Assembly: GCF_008087345.1 (NCBI RefSeq)
Contig: NZ_VHIB01000008.1
Location: 1 to 64,000 of the forward strand
Direction of reading: 5' to 3'
Source: Nocardioides caldifontis
Lineage (GTDB): Bacteria > Actinomycetota > Actinomycetes > Propionibacteriales > Nocardioidaceae
DNA length: 64,000 nt
Part shown: piece by piece, positions 33,786 through 43,195 of the stretch
How the letters are laid out: every line of letters begins with the position of its first letter
Numbering within the stretch: position 1 is the first letter of the stretch
Made by a program: the position numbers and the translations under genes
The notes under the pieces: generated by a model
The model's database searches: none
The model's input: only the letters and a program-made list of their open reading frames with translations
Told to the model about the DNA's origin: nothing

Positions 33786-34523
33786 ATGGGCCCGCTCGTC
33801 GTCACCTCCGGCCGGATCACCCTGCCCGAGCAGCTCGAGGACCAGGCGTTGACGGTCCTCGAGGTCGAGCTCGGCGGCAAGGACGGCCCGTTCGACCCCG
33901 ACCGGCTCGTGGTGGGCACGGCGCACGTGGAGACGCTCGCCGACCTCGCGTCCGTCGCCGGGGTCTCGGTGGTCCGGGAGGGCGACGCGCTGCTGTTCTC
34001 CACCGACCGTCAAGGCGACCCGCGCTGGTGCGAGCAGGCGGCGGCGTTCTGGCAGGGGCTGGGCCGCTTCGCCACCGGTGGCGAGATCCACCTCCGGGGC
34101 GCCGACGGCACGACCTGGTCCTACCGCTACTCCGCGGACGGGGTCGAGCAGGTCGGCTCGCCCGCCGATCCGGCCGCCGTGCCGGGCCCACCCGCCGCCG
34201 AGCCACCACCGGTCGCCGCCGCGGACGCCGGCCCCACGACCGACGCGCCGCCGGCCGACGTACCGCCGACTGCGCCGCCCGCGGACGCCCCGCCCCCGTC
34301 GGGACAGGACCAGCCACCGGTCGGGTGGCCGCCGCCGGTCGAGCCGCCGCGCGGCCCCGGCGACCCGCGCGTCGGCGGGCCCGCGGACCCCTACGCCTCG
34401 CTCTTCGACCCCGAGGCCCCCGAGCCCCGCTCCCCCGGCCGTACGGCGGCCATGGCCGCGCTGCTCGTCGTCGGCGTGGTCCTCATCGTCGGTGTGGCGA
34501 TGCTCACCGCCGGACTGTTCTGA
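33786..34523 (+). CDS. Proline-rich, C-terminally anchored membrane protein of unknown function
   Basis: Protein of 245 residues from ATG 33786. The N-terminal alpha/beta domain (1-about 120: LVVTSGRITLPEQLEDQALT, LVVGTAHVETLADLASVAGV, AAAFWQGLGRFATGGEIHLR, TTWSYRYSADGV) is followed by a Pro/Ala-rich linker (about 130-215) and one helix (about 225-243) at the very C-terminus, so it is probably tail-anchored with the domain in the cytoplasm. It lies between the TIGR03960 and TIGR03936 genes on the opposite strand. I do not recognise the domain. Confidence 0.78.
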   Translation: MGPLVVTSGRITLPEQLEDQALTVLEVELGGKDGPFDPDRLVVGTAHVETLADLASVAGVSVVREGDALLFSTDRQGDPRWCEQAAAFWQGLGRFATGGEIHLRGADGTTWSYRYSADGVEQVGSPADPAAVPGPPAAEPPPVAAADAGPTTDAPPADVPPTAPPADAPPPSGQDQPPVGWPPPVEPPRGPGDPRVGGPADPYASLFDPEAPEPRSPGRTAAMAALLVVGVVLIVGVAMLTAGLF

Positions 34524-34539
34524 ACCGTCCTCGACCGGC

Positions 34540-36498
34540 TCAGACGACCGAGAGCGGCAGCAGCTTCCGGCCGGTGGGGCCGATCTGGATCTCGGTGTCC
34601 ATCTGCGGGCAGACGCCGCAGTCGTAGCACGGGTTCCACCGGCAGTCCTCGACCTCGGCGCCGTCCGGGTCGATGGCGTCCTGCCAGTCCTCCCAGAGCC
34701 AGTCGCGGTCGAGCCCGGAGTCCAGGTGGTCCCACGGGAGCACCTCGGCGTAGTCGCGCTCGCGGGTGGTGTACCAGTCGAGGTCGACCGGCGTGCCGGC
34801 CAGCGCCTTCTCGCACGCCTCGACCCAGCGGTCGAAGGAGAAGTGCTCGCTCCACCCGTCGAAGCGCCCGCCGTCGCGCCAGACCGCCTCGATCACGCGG
34901 CCCACGCGCCGGTCGCCGCGCGAGAGCAGCCCCTCGATGATGCCGGGGCGGCCGTCGTGGTAGCGGAACCCGATCGCCCGCCCGTACTTCTTGTCCGCCC
35001 GGACGTCGTCGCGGAGCTTCTTCAGCCGCTCGTCGGTGGTCTCCCAGTCGAGCTGCGCGGCCCACTGGAAGGGGGTGTGCGGCTTGGGCACGAACCCGCC
35101 GATCGAGACCGTGCACCGGATGTCGTTGCGCCCGGAGACCTCGCGCCCCTTAGCGATGACCTTCTTCGCCAGGTCAGCGATGCCGAGGACGTCCTCGTCG
35201 GTCTCGGTGGGGAGCCCGCACATGAAGTAGAGCTTGACCTGCCGCCAGCCGTGGGAGTACGCCGCCGCCACCGTCCGGATCAGGTCCTCCTCGGTGACCA
35301 TCTTGTTGATCACGCGGCGCATCCGCTCCGACCCACCCTCCGGGGCGAAGGTGAGCCCGGACCGGCGCCCGTTGCGTGAGAACTCGTTGGCGAGGTCGAT
35401 GTTGAACGCGTCGACCCGCGTCGAGGGCAGCGAGAGCGACACGTTGGAGCCCTCGTAGCGGTCCGCCAGCCCCTTGGCCACGTCACCGATCTCGGAGTGG
35501 TCGGCGCTGGACAGCGAGAGCAGCCCGACCTCCTCGAACCCGGAGGAACGGATGCCGTTCTCCACCATGTCGCCGATCGTGGTGATCGAGCGCTCCCGGA
35601 CCGGCCGGGTGATCATCCCGGCCTGGCAGAACCGGCAGCCGCGGGTGCAGCCGCGGAAGATCTCCACGGAGTACCGCTCGTGGACGGTCTCGGCCAGCGG
35701 CACCAGCGGCTTGCGGGGGTACGGCCAGGCGTCGAGGTCCATCAGGGTGTGCTTCGCGACCCGCCACGGCACCCCGGAGGTGTTCGGCACGACGCGCCGG
35801 ATCCGGCCGTCGGGGAGGTACTCGACGTCGTAGAACTTCGGGACGTAGACGCCGCCGGACACGGCGAGCCGGTAGAGCAGCTCGTCGCGGGGCGAGCGGC
35901 CGCCCGCGCCGGGGCACCCCTCCTCCTTCCACTCGCGGACCACCTCGGTGATCGCGAGCACGACCTCCTCGCCGTCCCCGAGGACCGCCGCGTCGACGAA
36001 CTCGGCGATCGGCTCGGGGTTGAAGGCGGCGTGGCCCCCGGCGAGCACCAGCGGGTCGGCCTCGGTGCGGTCGACGGCGTGCAGCGGGATGCCGGCCAGG
36101 TCGAGCGCGGTCAGAAGGTTGGTGTAGCCCAGCTCGGTCGAGAAGGAGACGCCGAGCAGGTCGAAGGCGCGCACCGGCCGGTGGGCGTCGACGGTGAACT
36201 GCGGGATGCCGTGCTCCCGCATCGCCTGCTCCATGTCCGGCCACACCGCGTAGGTGCGCTCGGCGAGGACCCGGTCCTGCTCGTTGAGCACCTCGTAGAG
36301 GATCTGGACGCCCTGGTTCGGCAGCCCCACCTCGTAGGCGTCGGGGTACATCAGCGCCCAGCGCACGTCGGTCTCGTCCCACTCCTTGCTGGTCGAGTTG
36401 AGCTCACCGCCGACGTACTGGATGGGCTTCTGCACTCCCGGCAGCAACGGCTCGAGCCGGCCCCAGACGGAGTCGTGGGCGGCAGCGGTCGCGGGCAT
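34540..36498 (-). CDS. TIGR03960 family B12-binding radical SAM protein
   Basis: Protein of 652 residues: an N-terminal cobalamin-binding-like region, then a radical SAM barrel with C-x3-C-x2-C in FRGCTRGCRFCQAG (4Fe-4S cluster), FAPEGGSERMRRVINK, KLYFMCGLPTETDEDVLGI, and a C-terminal Cys-rich tail (RWNPCYDCGVCPQMD), likely a further cluster. The family is widespread and conserved with TIGR03936 and rne/rng, but its reaction is not known. It converges with the proline-rich protein gene (16 bases between stops). ATG 36498 is clear. No long gap upstream. Confidence 0.93.
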   Translation of the reverse strand: MPATAAAHDSVWGRLEPLLPGVQKPIQYVGGELNSTSKEWDETDVRWALMYPDAYEVGLPNQGVQILYEVLNEQDRVLAERTYAVWPDMEQAMREHGIPQFTVDAHRPVRAFDLLGVSFSTELGYTNLLTALDLAGIPLHAVDRTEADPLVLAGGHAAFNPEPIAEFVDAAVLGDGEEVVLAITEVVREWKEEGCPGAGGRSPRDELLYRLAVSGGVYVPKFYDVEYLPDGRIRRVVPNTSGVPWRVAKHTLMDLDAWPYPRKPLVPLAETVHERYSVEIFRGCTRGCRFCQAGMITRPVRERSITTIGDMVENGIRSSGFEEVGLLSLSSADHSEIGDVAKGLADRYEGSNVSLSLPSTRVDAFNIDLANEFSRNGRRSGLTFAPEGGSERMRRVINKMVTEEDLIRTVAAAYSHGWRQVKLYFMCGLPTETDEDVLGIADLAKKVIAKGREVSGRNDIRCTVSIGGFVPKPHTPFQWAAQLDWETTDERLKKLRDDVRADKKYGRAIGFRYHDGRPGIIEGLLSRGDRRVGRVIEAVWRDGGRFDGWSEHFSFDRWVEACEKALAGTPVDLDWYTTRERDYAEVLPWDHLDSGLDRDWLWEDWQDAIDPDGAEVEDCRWNPCYDCGVCPQMDTEIQIGPTGRKLLPLSVV

Positions 36499-36591
36499 GG
36501 GTCAACCTCGTGATTCTCAGGGGCGGGGACTTCCCCCAGGGTACGACGGGGTGGCGACCCGGTTCAGCGCCGAGGCGGACGGGTCAGCCGG

Positions 36592-38271
36592 TCAGCGGGT
36601 CGACAGCCCCACGTTGTCGATGACGAAGTTCGTCAGGTCGCCCTGGTCCTCGGTCGCCCGGAACCGCACGGTGACGGTGCGGCCGGCCCAGGCGCTGAGG
36701 TCGTAGGTCCGCCGGACGTAGCCGAGCCCGGACGCCCGGTTGGAGTACGTCGCCAGCGTGGTCGTGGTGCCGCCTCGGACGACCTGCACGCTGACCGTGT
36801 CCTTGGTCCGCGTGATGTCGTCGTTGGTGTTGATCCGCAGGTAGACGCTGAGCCGGGCCCGGACCCCGGCAGGGACCGCCACCTGCTGGCTGAGGTTGTC
36901 GGTGTGCGCCTTGCCGGTGCCCCCGAGCCAGGCCTTCCAGGCACCGGTGTAGCTGCTCTCCCCGGTGTCCTTGGTGATCACCCCGGCGGAGGCGGACCAC
37001 CCGGTCGCTCCCGCCTCGAACCCGGGGTTGCGCAGGATGTTGTTCGGCGGGGCGGCCTTCACGCGGGTGAAGAGCAGCCGGTTCGGCGAGCCGGCCTTCC
37101 GGCCCTTCACCTTGCCCTTGGTCGCGCCGTCGAGGAGCACCGCCTTCACCTGCTCCGGCTTCGCACGCCGGTGCTTCTGCAGGTAGATCGCCGCCGCCCC
37201 GGCGACGTGCGGGGAGGCCATCGAGGTGCCGCTGATCGTCTGGGTGTCCTTGTCGTTGCGGTACCACGACGAGGTGATGTTGTTGCCCGGGGCGAAGATG
37301 TCGACGCAGGTGCCCCAGTTGCTGAACCCGGAGCGGCCGTCGTTGCTGCGGGTGGAGCCGACCGTGATCGCCGACGGGGTCCGGCCCGGCGAGAAGTAGC
37401 AGGCGTCCTCGCGCTCGTTGCCGGCGGCGACGACGAACGACACGCCGTCGGCGACGGCCCGCTGCACGGCGGCGTCCATCGCCCGCGACTCGCCGCTGCC
37501 CAGGCTGAGGTTGGCGACCGCCGGGCCGCCCTTGTGGTGGCGGGTCACCCAGTCGATGCCCGCGATCACGCCGGAGTTGCTGCCCGCCCCGCTGCAGCGC
37601 AGCACGCGCACCGGACGGAGGGTGACCTTCTTGGCGACGCCGTAGGTCTTGCCGCCGAGCGTGCCGGCGACGTGGGTGCCGTGACCGTTGCAGTCCCGGG
37701 TGCCGCGGCCGTCCTTGATGACGCTGAACCCCTTGCTGACCCGCCCACGGAGCTCACGGTGGCTCGACCGGATCCCGGTGTCGATCACGTAGGCGGTGAC
37801 CCCCTTGCCGTTGCCGGTGAAGCGGTACTTCCCGTTGAGCTTGTTCCCGCGCTGGTCGACCCGGTCGAGCCCCCAGGGCGCGCGGCGCTGGACGTCCCAC
37901 GCCTCGACGCGCTGGTCGGCCTCGATGAAGGCGACGTCGGGGTCCTCGCGCAGGGTCTCGACCGCGTCGTCGGTCAGCTCGGCGGTGAAGCCGGTGAGCG
38001 CGGTGTCGAACGACTGGTCGACCTCCCCGCCCTCGGCGACCGCCGCGTCCTCGACCGTGGCGGCGTCACCCGCGGAGGCGTCCGGCTCCATCACCACGAT
38101 GTAGCGGCCCTCGATCGCGGTGTCCCGCTCGGTGCCGACCAGCGGCGCGAGGTCGGGGCCGGGATCCTTGCTCGGCGCTGCCGACGCGGTCGTGGCGGTG
38201 GCGGTCAGCGCGCACGACGCGGCGAGCGTCGAGAGCGCGAGTGCCCACCGTGCGGGCGTGGCGATGCGCAT
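36592..38271 (-). CDS. Secreted subtilisin-like serine protease (S8) with C-terminal carbohydrate-binding-like domain
   Basis: Exported peptidase of 559 residues from ATG 38271. It has a Sec signal peptide (cleavage probably after Ala29-Ser-Ala31), an I9 propeptide (about 55-125, [10 protein letters not shown]), an S8 catalytic domain with Asp164 (VIDTG), His197 (NGHGTH) and Ser350 (GTSMASP), and a C-terminal beta-sandwich (about 409-559, starting [16 protein letters not shown]) like the CBM4/9 or proprotein-convertase-type fold. The catalytic triad is intact, so it should be active after propeptide removal. It lies 85 bases downstream of rodA on the same strand, but its role is extracellular. 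Confidence 0.93.
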   Translation of the reverse strand: MRIATPARWALALSTLAASCALTATATTASAAPSKDPGPDLAPLVGTERDTAIEGRYIVVMEPDASAGDAATVEDAAVAEGGEVDQSFDTALTGFTAELTDDAVETLREDPDVAFIEADQRVEAWDVQRRAPWGLDRVDQRGNKLNGKYRFTGNGKGVTAYVIDTGIRSSHRELRGRVSKGFSVIKDGRGTRDCNGHGTHVAGTLGGKTYGVAKKVTLRPVRVLRCSGAGSNSGVIAGIDWVTRHHKGGPAVANLSLGSGESRAMDAAVQRAVADGVSFVVAAGNEREDACYFSPGRTPSAITVGSTRSNDGRSGFSNWGTCVDIFAPGNNITSSWYRNDKDTQTISGTSMASPHVAGAAAIYLQKHRRAKPEQVKAVLLDGATKGKVKGRKAGSPNRLLFTRVKAAPPNNILRNPGFEAGATGWSASAGVITKDTGESSYTGAWKAWLGGTGKAHTDNLSQQVAVPAGVRARLSVYLRINTNDDITRTKDTVSVQVVRGGTTTTLATYSNRASGLGYVRRTYDLSAWAGRTVTVRFRATEDQGDLTNFVIDNVGLSTR

Positions 38272-38356
38272 GGAGTTCCTTCGGGGGTTCGTGGCCGCGG
38301 GACGACCAGGGACGTCGGCAGAGCGCCTGCCGTACCTTGCCACATCGAGTGTCGGC

Positions 38357-39577
38357 TCAGAAGCGTGAACGCTGCAGCTGCGAGCGCGCCACGCCGAGCC
38401 CCATCGAGCGCTGGGTGCGCAGGTGGATGGTCTGCAGCAGCCCGATCGCCATCAGCGTGGCGAACATCGAGGTGCCGCCGTACGACACGAGCGGGAGGGG
38501 CACGCCGGTGACCGGCATGATGCCGAGGCACATGCCGATGTTCTGGAACGACTGGAAGCCGAACCAGCAGGCGACGCCGGCCGCCGCGAGCCTTCCGAAG
38601 AGGTCGTCGGCCTGGGCGGCGATGGTGAGCGCGCGCCAGATGACCACGCCGAGCACCAGGATGACCGTGGCTGCACCGACGAGCCCGAGCTCCTCGCCGG
38701 CCACCGTGAAGATGAAGTCGGTCTGCTGCTCGGGGACGAAGCCGGACTGCGTCTGGGAGCCGTCGAACAGCCCCTGGCCGAACACCCCGCCGTTGCCGAT
38801 CGCGATGCGCGCCTGCTCGGTGTTGTACCCGGCGCCCCGCGGGTCAAGGGTCGGGTCGGTGAACGCCATGAACCGGTCGATCTGGTAGTCGGCGAGCATC
38901 CCGAGCTTGACCGCGAGCAGCGCCGCCAGCGCCCCGCCGCCGGCCAACCCGGCCAGCCACACCCGGGGGGCGCCGGAGGCGGCGATCACGCCGAAGACGG
39001 TGGCGAGCAGCACCAGCATCGTGCCGAGGTCGGGCTGGGCGAGGATCAGCAACGCGGGCAGGGCGGCGACCGCCAGCATCAGCACCACGTCGAGGTGGCC
39101 GACGTCGCGGTTGCGCCAGGAGCCCTCCGTCCGCTCGGCCACGATCAGCGCCATGCCGGCGGCGACCGCCAGCTTGGCGAACTCCGCGGGCTGCACGGAC
39201 ATCCCCGCGAGCACGATCCAGGAGCGCGACCCGTTGATCGTCGACCCCATGACGAGCACCAGCACCAGCCCGACCAGCGAGGCGAGGTAGAGCAGCGGCG
39301 CCAGCATCCGGATCCAGCGGTGGTCGGTCGCGGCGACCAGCACCGCGAGGACCAGCCCGATCGCGATGTTGACGAGGTGACGCTTGAGGAACGCCTGAGG
39401 GTCGCCGCCGGTCAGGGCGTCGCGCTCGACGGTGGCCGACCACACCAGCACGGTGCCGATCGCGAGGAGCACCGCGGCTGCGAGGAGCAGGAGCCAGTCG
39501 AGCCGGGGCACCCGGGCGTGCGAGGAGGGGGCGGGGACGTGGCCGCTGCGGACGCGGTGGCTGCTGAGGAGGCTCAC
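38357..39577 (-). CDS. rodA: Peptidoglycan glycosyltransferase RodA (SEDS family)
   Basis: Integral membrane glycan polymerase of the cell-elongation machine, 406 residues with about 10 helices. SEDS signatures are GSRSWIVLAGMSVQPAEFAKL, the acidic outer loop PEQQTDFIFTVAGEELG, and PVTGVPLPLVSYGGTSM at the end. GTG 39577 overlaps the PBP2 stop by 4 bases; the long frame upstream is spurious. RodA works together with the transpeptidase coded just upstream. Confidence 0.95.
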   Translation of the reverse strand: MSLLSSHRVRSGHVPAPSSHARVPRLDWLLLLAAAVLLAIGTVLVWSATVERDALTGGDPQAFLKRHLVNIAIGLVLAVLVAATDHRWIRMLAPLLYLASLVGLVLVLVMGSTINGSRSWIVLAGMSVQPAEFAKLAVAAGMALIVAERTEGSWRNRDVGHLDVVLMLAVAALPALLILAQPDLGTMLVLLATVFGVIAASGAPRVWLAGLAGGGALAALLAVKLGMLADYQIDRFMAFTDPTLDPRGAGYNTEQARIAIGNGGVFGQGLFDGSQTQSGFVPEQQTDFIFTVAGEELGLVGAATVILVLGVVIWRALTIAAQADDLFGRLAAAGVACWFGFQSFQNIGMCLGIMPVTGVPLPLVSYGGTSMFATLMAIGLLQTIHLRTQRSMGLGVARSQLQRSRF

Positions 39578-41757
39578 TGGTCGCCCTTCCGCGGGGAGGT
39601 CGCCGGCGGCAGGATCGAGCCGTCGTCGGCGAAGACCGGGAGCTTCTTCGGCGGCACGACCCCGGGGATGGCGGCGAGCGCGGTGCGGACCTGCTCGCCC
39701 TTGATGCCGTAGAGCGCCTCGTAGATCTTCCGGATCGCCGGCCCCGAGGTGCCGGAGCCGGTGCCGCCCTGCGACACCATCATCACCACGACGTAGTCCT
39801 CGGTGTACGACGCCACCCACGACGTGCTCTGCTTGCCGTAGACCTCCGCCGAGCCGGTCTTCGCCCGGATCCGGACGTCGTCGAAGGGGAACCCCTGGAG
39901 CCGCCAGTTCATGGTCCCCTGCGGGTTGCGGGCGACCCCGAGCAGCGCCTCGTCGATGTACTCCAGGTCGCTCTCGGAGATGTCGAGCTCCGCCTGCACC
40001 GTGGGCTCGATCTCGCGGACCAGCTCGCCCTCGGGGCTGACGATCGCCTTGCCCACGCGGGGCTCGTAGAGGGTGCCGCCGTTGGCGAAGGCCGCGTAGC
40101 CGCGGGCCAGCTGGAGCGGCGTGACGACCGTGTCGCCCTGGCCGATCGCGAAGTTGACCGCGTCGCCGGCCCGGTAGGCGAACCCCTCGACGCAGAACTC
40201 GCGCGCGAACCGGTGCAGGAAGTCCGAGCCGTCCTCCTTGCCGACCTTGCAGTAGTAGTCCTTCATCGACTCGTAGTAGTCGCGCTTCCACTGCCGGTCG
40301 GCGATCCGCCCGGTGGCCTCGCCGGGCAGGTCGAGCCCGGTCTCCTTGCCGAACCCGAAGACCTGGGCGATCTCGACGAGCGGGTCCTTCGCGTCGACGT
40401 CGTCGACGTCGGAGCCGAACTTCTGCCAGAAGTCGTAGCCGATCCGGTAGAAGAAGGTGTTGCAGGAGACCTCCAGCGCCTTCGCGAACCCGATGTAGCC
40501 GTGCGAGGCGGACTCCATGTTCTTGAAAACCCGGTTGCCGACCTGGAACCCCGAGGAGCAGGGCAGCGCGGTGCTCTGCGAGTAGCCGTTCTGCAGCGCC
40601 CCGACCGTCATGAACGGCTTCCACGTCGAGCCGGGGGCGAACTGCCCCTGGGTGGCGCGGGAGAGCAGCGGCGTCCCGGCCTCCTCGGAGTAGAGCCGGT
40701 CGAGCTGCTCCTTGCCGATCCCGCCGACCCACACCTTCGGGTCGTACGTCGGCTGGCTGGCCATCGCCACCACCCGGCCGGTCTGCGCCTCGAGCACGAC
40801 CACCGCACCGGAGTCGGCGACGTAGGGGCGACCGGTGACGGTGTCGATCTCGCCGCGGGCGTTCTGGATCGTCTGCGCGAGCTGGCGCTCGACGACCGAC
40901 TGGACGCGGGCGTCGATCGAGGTGACGAGGGTGTCCCCCACCCGCCCCTCGATCTCGCCGGAGTCGCCGACGACCCGGCCCATCGAGTCGACGGTGACCT
41001 GCTTGTAGCCCGGGAAGCCGCGGAGGTACTCGTCGTACTGCTTCTCGAGCCCGGCGCGGCCGACGACGGAGCCGCCGTGCAGCGAAGCGTCGTCGGTCTC
41101 CTCCGCGTGGTCGAGCTCGTCCTCGGTGACCGGGCTGAGGTAGCCGAGCAGGTGGGCGGCATTGATCCCGAACGGCGTCGGGTAGGAGCGGACGCTCTGG
41201 GACTCCACGATCACCGCGGGGAAGTCCTCGTTCTGCTCCATGATCATCAGCGCGGTCTGCTGCTCGATGTCCTTGGCGACCGGCACCGGCTGGTAGGGCG
41301 AGCCGTTCCAGCACCTCCCGGCCTTCGCGTCGGGGGCGCCGCAGAGCACCAGGCTCTCCCGGATCGCCTGGTACGGGCGGTCGACCGAGCGGGCGATGCG
41401 GCGCAGCAGCCGCTCCTGCACCGCGTCGTCCATCCGGCCGAGCAGCGTCCGGTCGACGGTGACGACCCACGAGGTGCGGTTGGCGACGAGTGGGCGCCCC
41501 ATGTCGTCGACGATCAGGCCGCGCGCCGGCTGCACGACGATGTCGCGGATCGACTGGTCGGCGGCCTTCGCCTGGTAGTCGTCGCCGCTGAAGACCTGGA
41601 GGTACCACAGCCGCCCGAAGAGGGTCAGGAACAGCGTGAGCACGAGCACCTGGATGACCCCGAGCCGGAGCCGGCCGCGCACGTGGGTGCGGACCTTGGG
41701 GCCGGAGCGGGTGAGGAACCCCGACGGCTCGAGACGGGAGGTGCTGGTGCTGGCCAT
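39574..41757 (-). CDS. mrdA: Penicillin-binding protein 2 (class B transpeptidase)
   Basis: Membrane-anchored peptidoglycan cross-linking enzyme, 727 residues: one TM (about 31-53), dimerisation/pedestal domain with VVQPARGLIVDDMGRPL, transpeptidase domain with Ser377-x2-Lys380 (PGSTWKPF), Ser431-Cys-Asn433 and Lys633-Thr-Gly635 (AKTGSAE). Contains extra Cys residues in the outer domain (Cys139, Cys149, Cys502, Cys522) which could form disulfides. In the operon mreB-mreC-mreD-mrdA-rodA; rodA starts within its stop. The TAG/TGA spacing to mreD is 7 bases. Confidence 0.96.
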   Translation of the reverse strand: MASTSTSRLEPSGFLTRSGPKVRTHVRGRLRLGVIQVLVLTLFLTLFGRLWYLQVFSGDDYQAKAADQSIRDIVVQPARGLIVDDMGRPLVANRTSWVVTVDRTLLGRMDDAVQERLLRRIARSVDRPYQAIRESLVLCGAPDAKAGRCWNGSPYQPVPVAKDIEQQTALMIMEQNEDFPAVIVESQSVRSYPTPFGINAAHLLGYLSPVTEDELDHAEETDDASLHGGSVVGRAGLEKQYDEYLRGFPGYKQVTVDSMGRVVGDSGEIEGRVGDTLVTSIDARVQSVVERQLAQTIQNARGEIDTVTGRPYVADSGAVVVLEAQTGRVVAMASQPTYDPKVWVGGIGKEQLDRLYSEEAGTPLLSRATQGQFAPGSTWKPFMTVGALQNGYSQSTALPCSSGFQVGNRVFKNMESASHGYIGFAKALEVSCNTFFYRIGYDFWQKFGSDVDDVDAKDPLVEIAQVFGFGKETGLDLPGEATGRIADRQWKRDYYESMKDYYCKVGKEDGSDFLHRFAREFCVEGFAYRAGDAVNFAIGQGDTVVTPLQLARGYAAFANGGTLYEPRVGKAIVSPEGELVREIEPTVQAELDISESDLEYIDEALLGVARNPQGTMNWRLQGFPFDDVRIRAKTGSAEVYGKQSTSWVASYTEDYVVVMMVSQGGTGSGTSGPAIRKIYEALYGIKGEQVRTALAAIPGVVPPKKLPVFADDGSILPPATSPRKGDQ

Positions 41758-41764
41758 CGGCGGC

Positions 41765-42280
41765 TCAGTAGGCGACCTGCGGCGCCGGCTGCACGCGCCG
41801 GAAGAGCCGCATCGCCGCCGGCAGGACGAACGGGGACAGGAGCAGGTCGTAGAGGACCGACGGGGGGATCACCGCGAGCGCCTCCCCCACGGGGACCGCG
41901 GGGTCGTCGAGGAGCAGCCCGCTGAGGGTGAAGAGCGAGACACCGGCGAACGAGCACGCCGCGACGGTCGCCAACGCTGCCAGCGTGGAGCGGCCGGCGT
42001 CGTGGCGCACCCGCCCCGCGGCGTAGCCGACGACCACCAGTGCGAGCGCCCAGCGGCCGGCCACGTGGTCGGCCGGCGGGGCCAGGTCGATCGCGAGGCC
42101 GCCGACCAGCCCGAGCACCGCGGCGAGCTCCGGCCCGCGGCTCAGCCCGGCGGCGACGACGACGAGCAGCACCAGGTTGGGGACCACGCCGTCGTAGGAG
42201 AAGTAGCCGAAGAAGGTCACCTGGAGCACCACGGCGACGAGCAGCAGCACGGTGAAGAGCAGCCCGCGGGCGAGCGCCAT
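41765..42280 (-). CDS. mreD: Rod shape-determining protein MreD
   Basis: Small hydrophobic protein of 171 residues with about five helices, starting MALARGLLFTVLLLVAVVLQ; it links the MreB-MreC complex to PBP2/RodA in the membrane. Sequence is typical of poorly conserved actinobacterial MreD; the call rests on hydropathy, length and its place between mreC (3 bases) and mrdA (7 bases). Confidence 0.92.
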   Translation of the reverse strand: MALARGLLFTVLLLVAVVLQVTFFGYFSYDGVVPNLVLLVVVAAGLSRGPELAAVLGLVGGLAIDLAPPADHVAGRWALALVVVGYAAGRVRHDAGRSTLAALATVAACSFAGVSLFTLSGLLLDDPAVPVGEALAVIPPSVLYDLLLSPFVLPAAMRLFRRVQPAPQVAY

Positions 42281-42283
42281 CGC

Positions 42284-43192
42284 TCAGTCCTCCTCGTCGG
42301 GGTCGGGGAGCTCTCCGGCCTGGATTACCGGCCGGTCGCCCTCGGTGGCGGCGTTGACCACCACGCCCACGAGGTCGAGCGAGGAGAAGTCGACGAAGGG
42401 GGTGATCACCGCGTGCTTCGCCTGGTCGCGCGGGCTGGAGAAGACCGCCTCGACGATCCCGATCGGCACCCCGGCGACGTACGGCGTCCCGTTGCGGCTC
42501 CCCCACGTGACCACGACGTCGTCCTTGCCCGGCGTCTCGGCGTCGTCGACCAGGTCGAGGTCGAGCCGGGCGTCGCCGTCGACGGTGCCGCGGCCGCGCA
42601 GGAACCCGACCTCCGAGCTGGAGCCGAGCCGCGCGCCGACCACCGACTCGGCGTCGGCGAGGAGCAGCACGGTGGCCGACCTCTTGGTGGCGGCGATGAC
42701 CCGGCCGACGAGCCCGCGGTTGTTGATCACGGTCATGTCGGGGTAGATCCCGGAGCTGGTCCCGGCGTCGATCGTCACGGTGTGGGTGAACGACTGCGCG
42801 GGCTCCATGGCGACGACCCGAGCAGGCACGAGCGCGAGCCCGCTCTCCTTGCCGGCGTTGAGCAGCCCGTCGAGCTCGGCCGCGCGGCGTCGTACGACGG
42901 AGGTGGTGGCGAGCTCCCCCCGGAGGTTCTGGTTCTCCGCCTCCAGCTTCGCGATGTCGTCGCGCAGCGACTTGTTGCTCGTGAAGAAGTCGGGGATCTC
43001 GGTGAGCGGCCGGGCCACGACCGCGGCGCTCTCCTGGGCCGGCGCCAGCGTGTTGCCGAGCGCGTCGCGCACCGGCTCGAACGGCGAGTCCTCGCCCCCC
43101 TGGTGGTCGACGGTGATCGCGGTGACGCTGGCGAGGCAGAGCACGGCGAGCACCGAGCGGGACGGGCGGCGGCGGGGGTCCTTGAGGCTCAC
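42284..43192 (-). CDS. mreC: Rod shape-determining protein MreC
   Basis: Bitopic cell-shape protein of 302 residues. A cytoplasmic start is followed by one TM (about 13-30), a coiled coil (about 60-100, FTSNKSLRDDIAKLEAENQNLRG) and an outer double beta-barrel domain (about 110-290: ALVPARVVAMEPAQSFTHTV, INNRGLVGRVIAATKRSATV). It coordinates MreB inside with PBP2/RodA outside. It uses a GTG start 3 bases after the mreB stop. It has no long C-terminal extension. Confidence 0.95.
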   Translation of the reverse strand: MSLKDPRRRPSRSVLAVLCLASVTAITVDHQGGEDSPFEPVRDALGNTLAPAQESAAVVARPLTEIPDFFTSNKSLRDDIAKLEAENQNLRGELATTSVVRRRAAELDGLLNAGKESGLALVPARVVAMEPAQSFTHTVTIDAGTSSGIYPDMTVINNRGLVGRVIAATKRSATVLLLADAESVVGARLGSSSEVGFLRGRGTVDGDARLDLDLVDDAETPGKDDVVVTWGSRNGTPYVAGVPIGIVEAVFSSPRDQAKHAVITPFVDFSSLDLVGVVVNAATEGDRPVIQAGELPDPDEED

Positions 43193-43195
43193 CGG

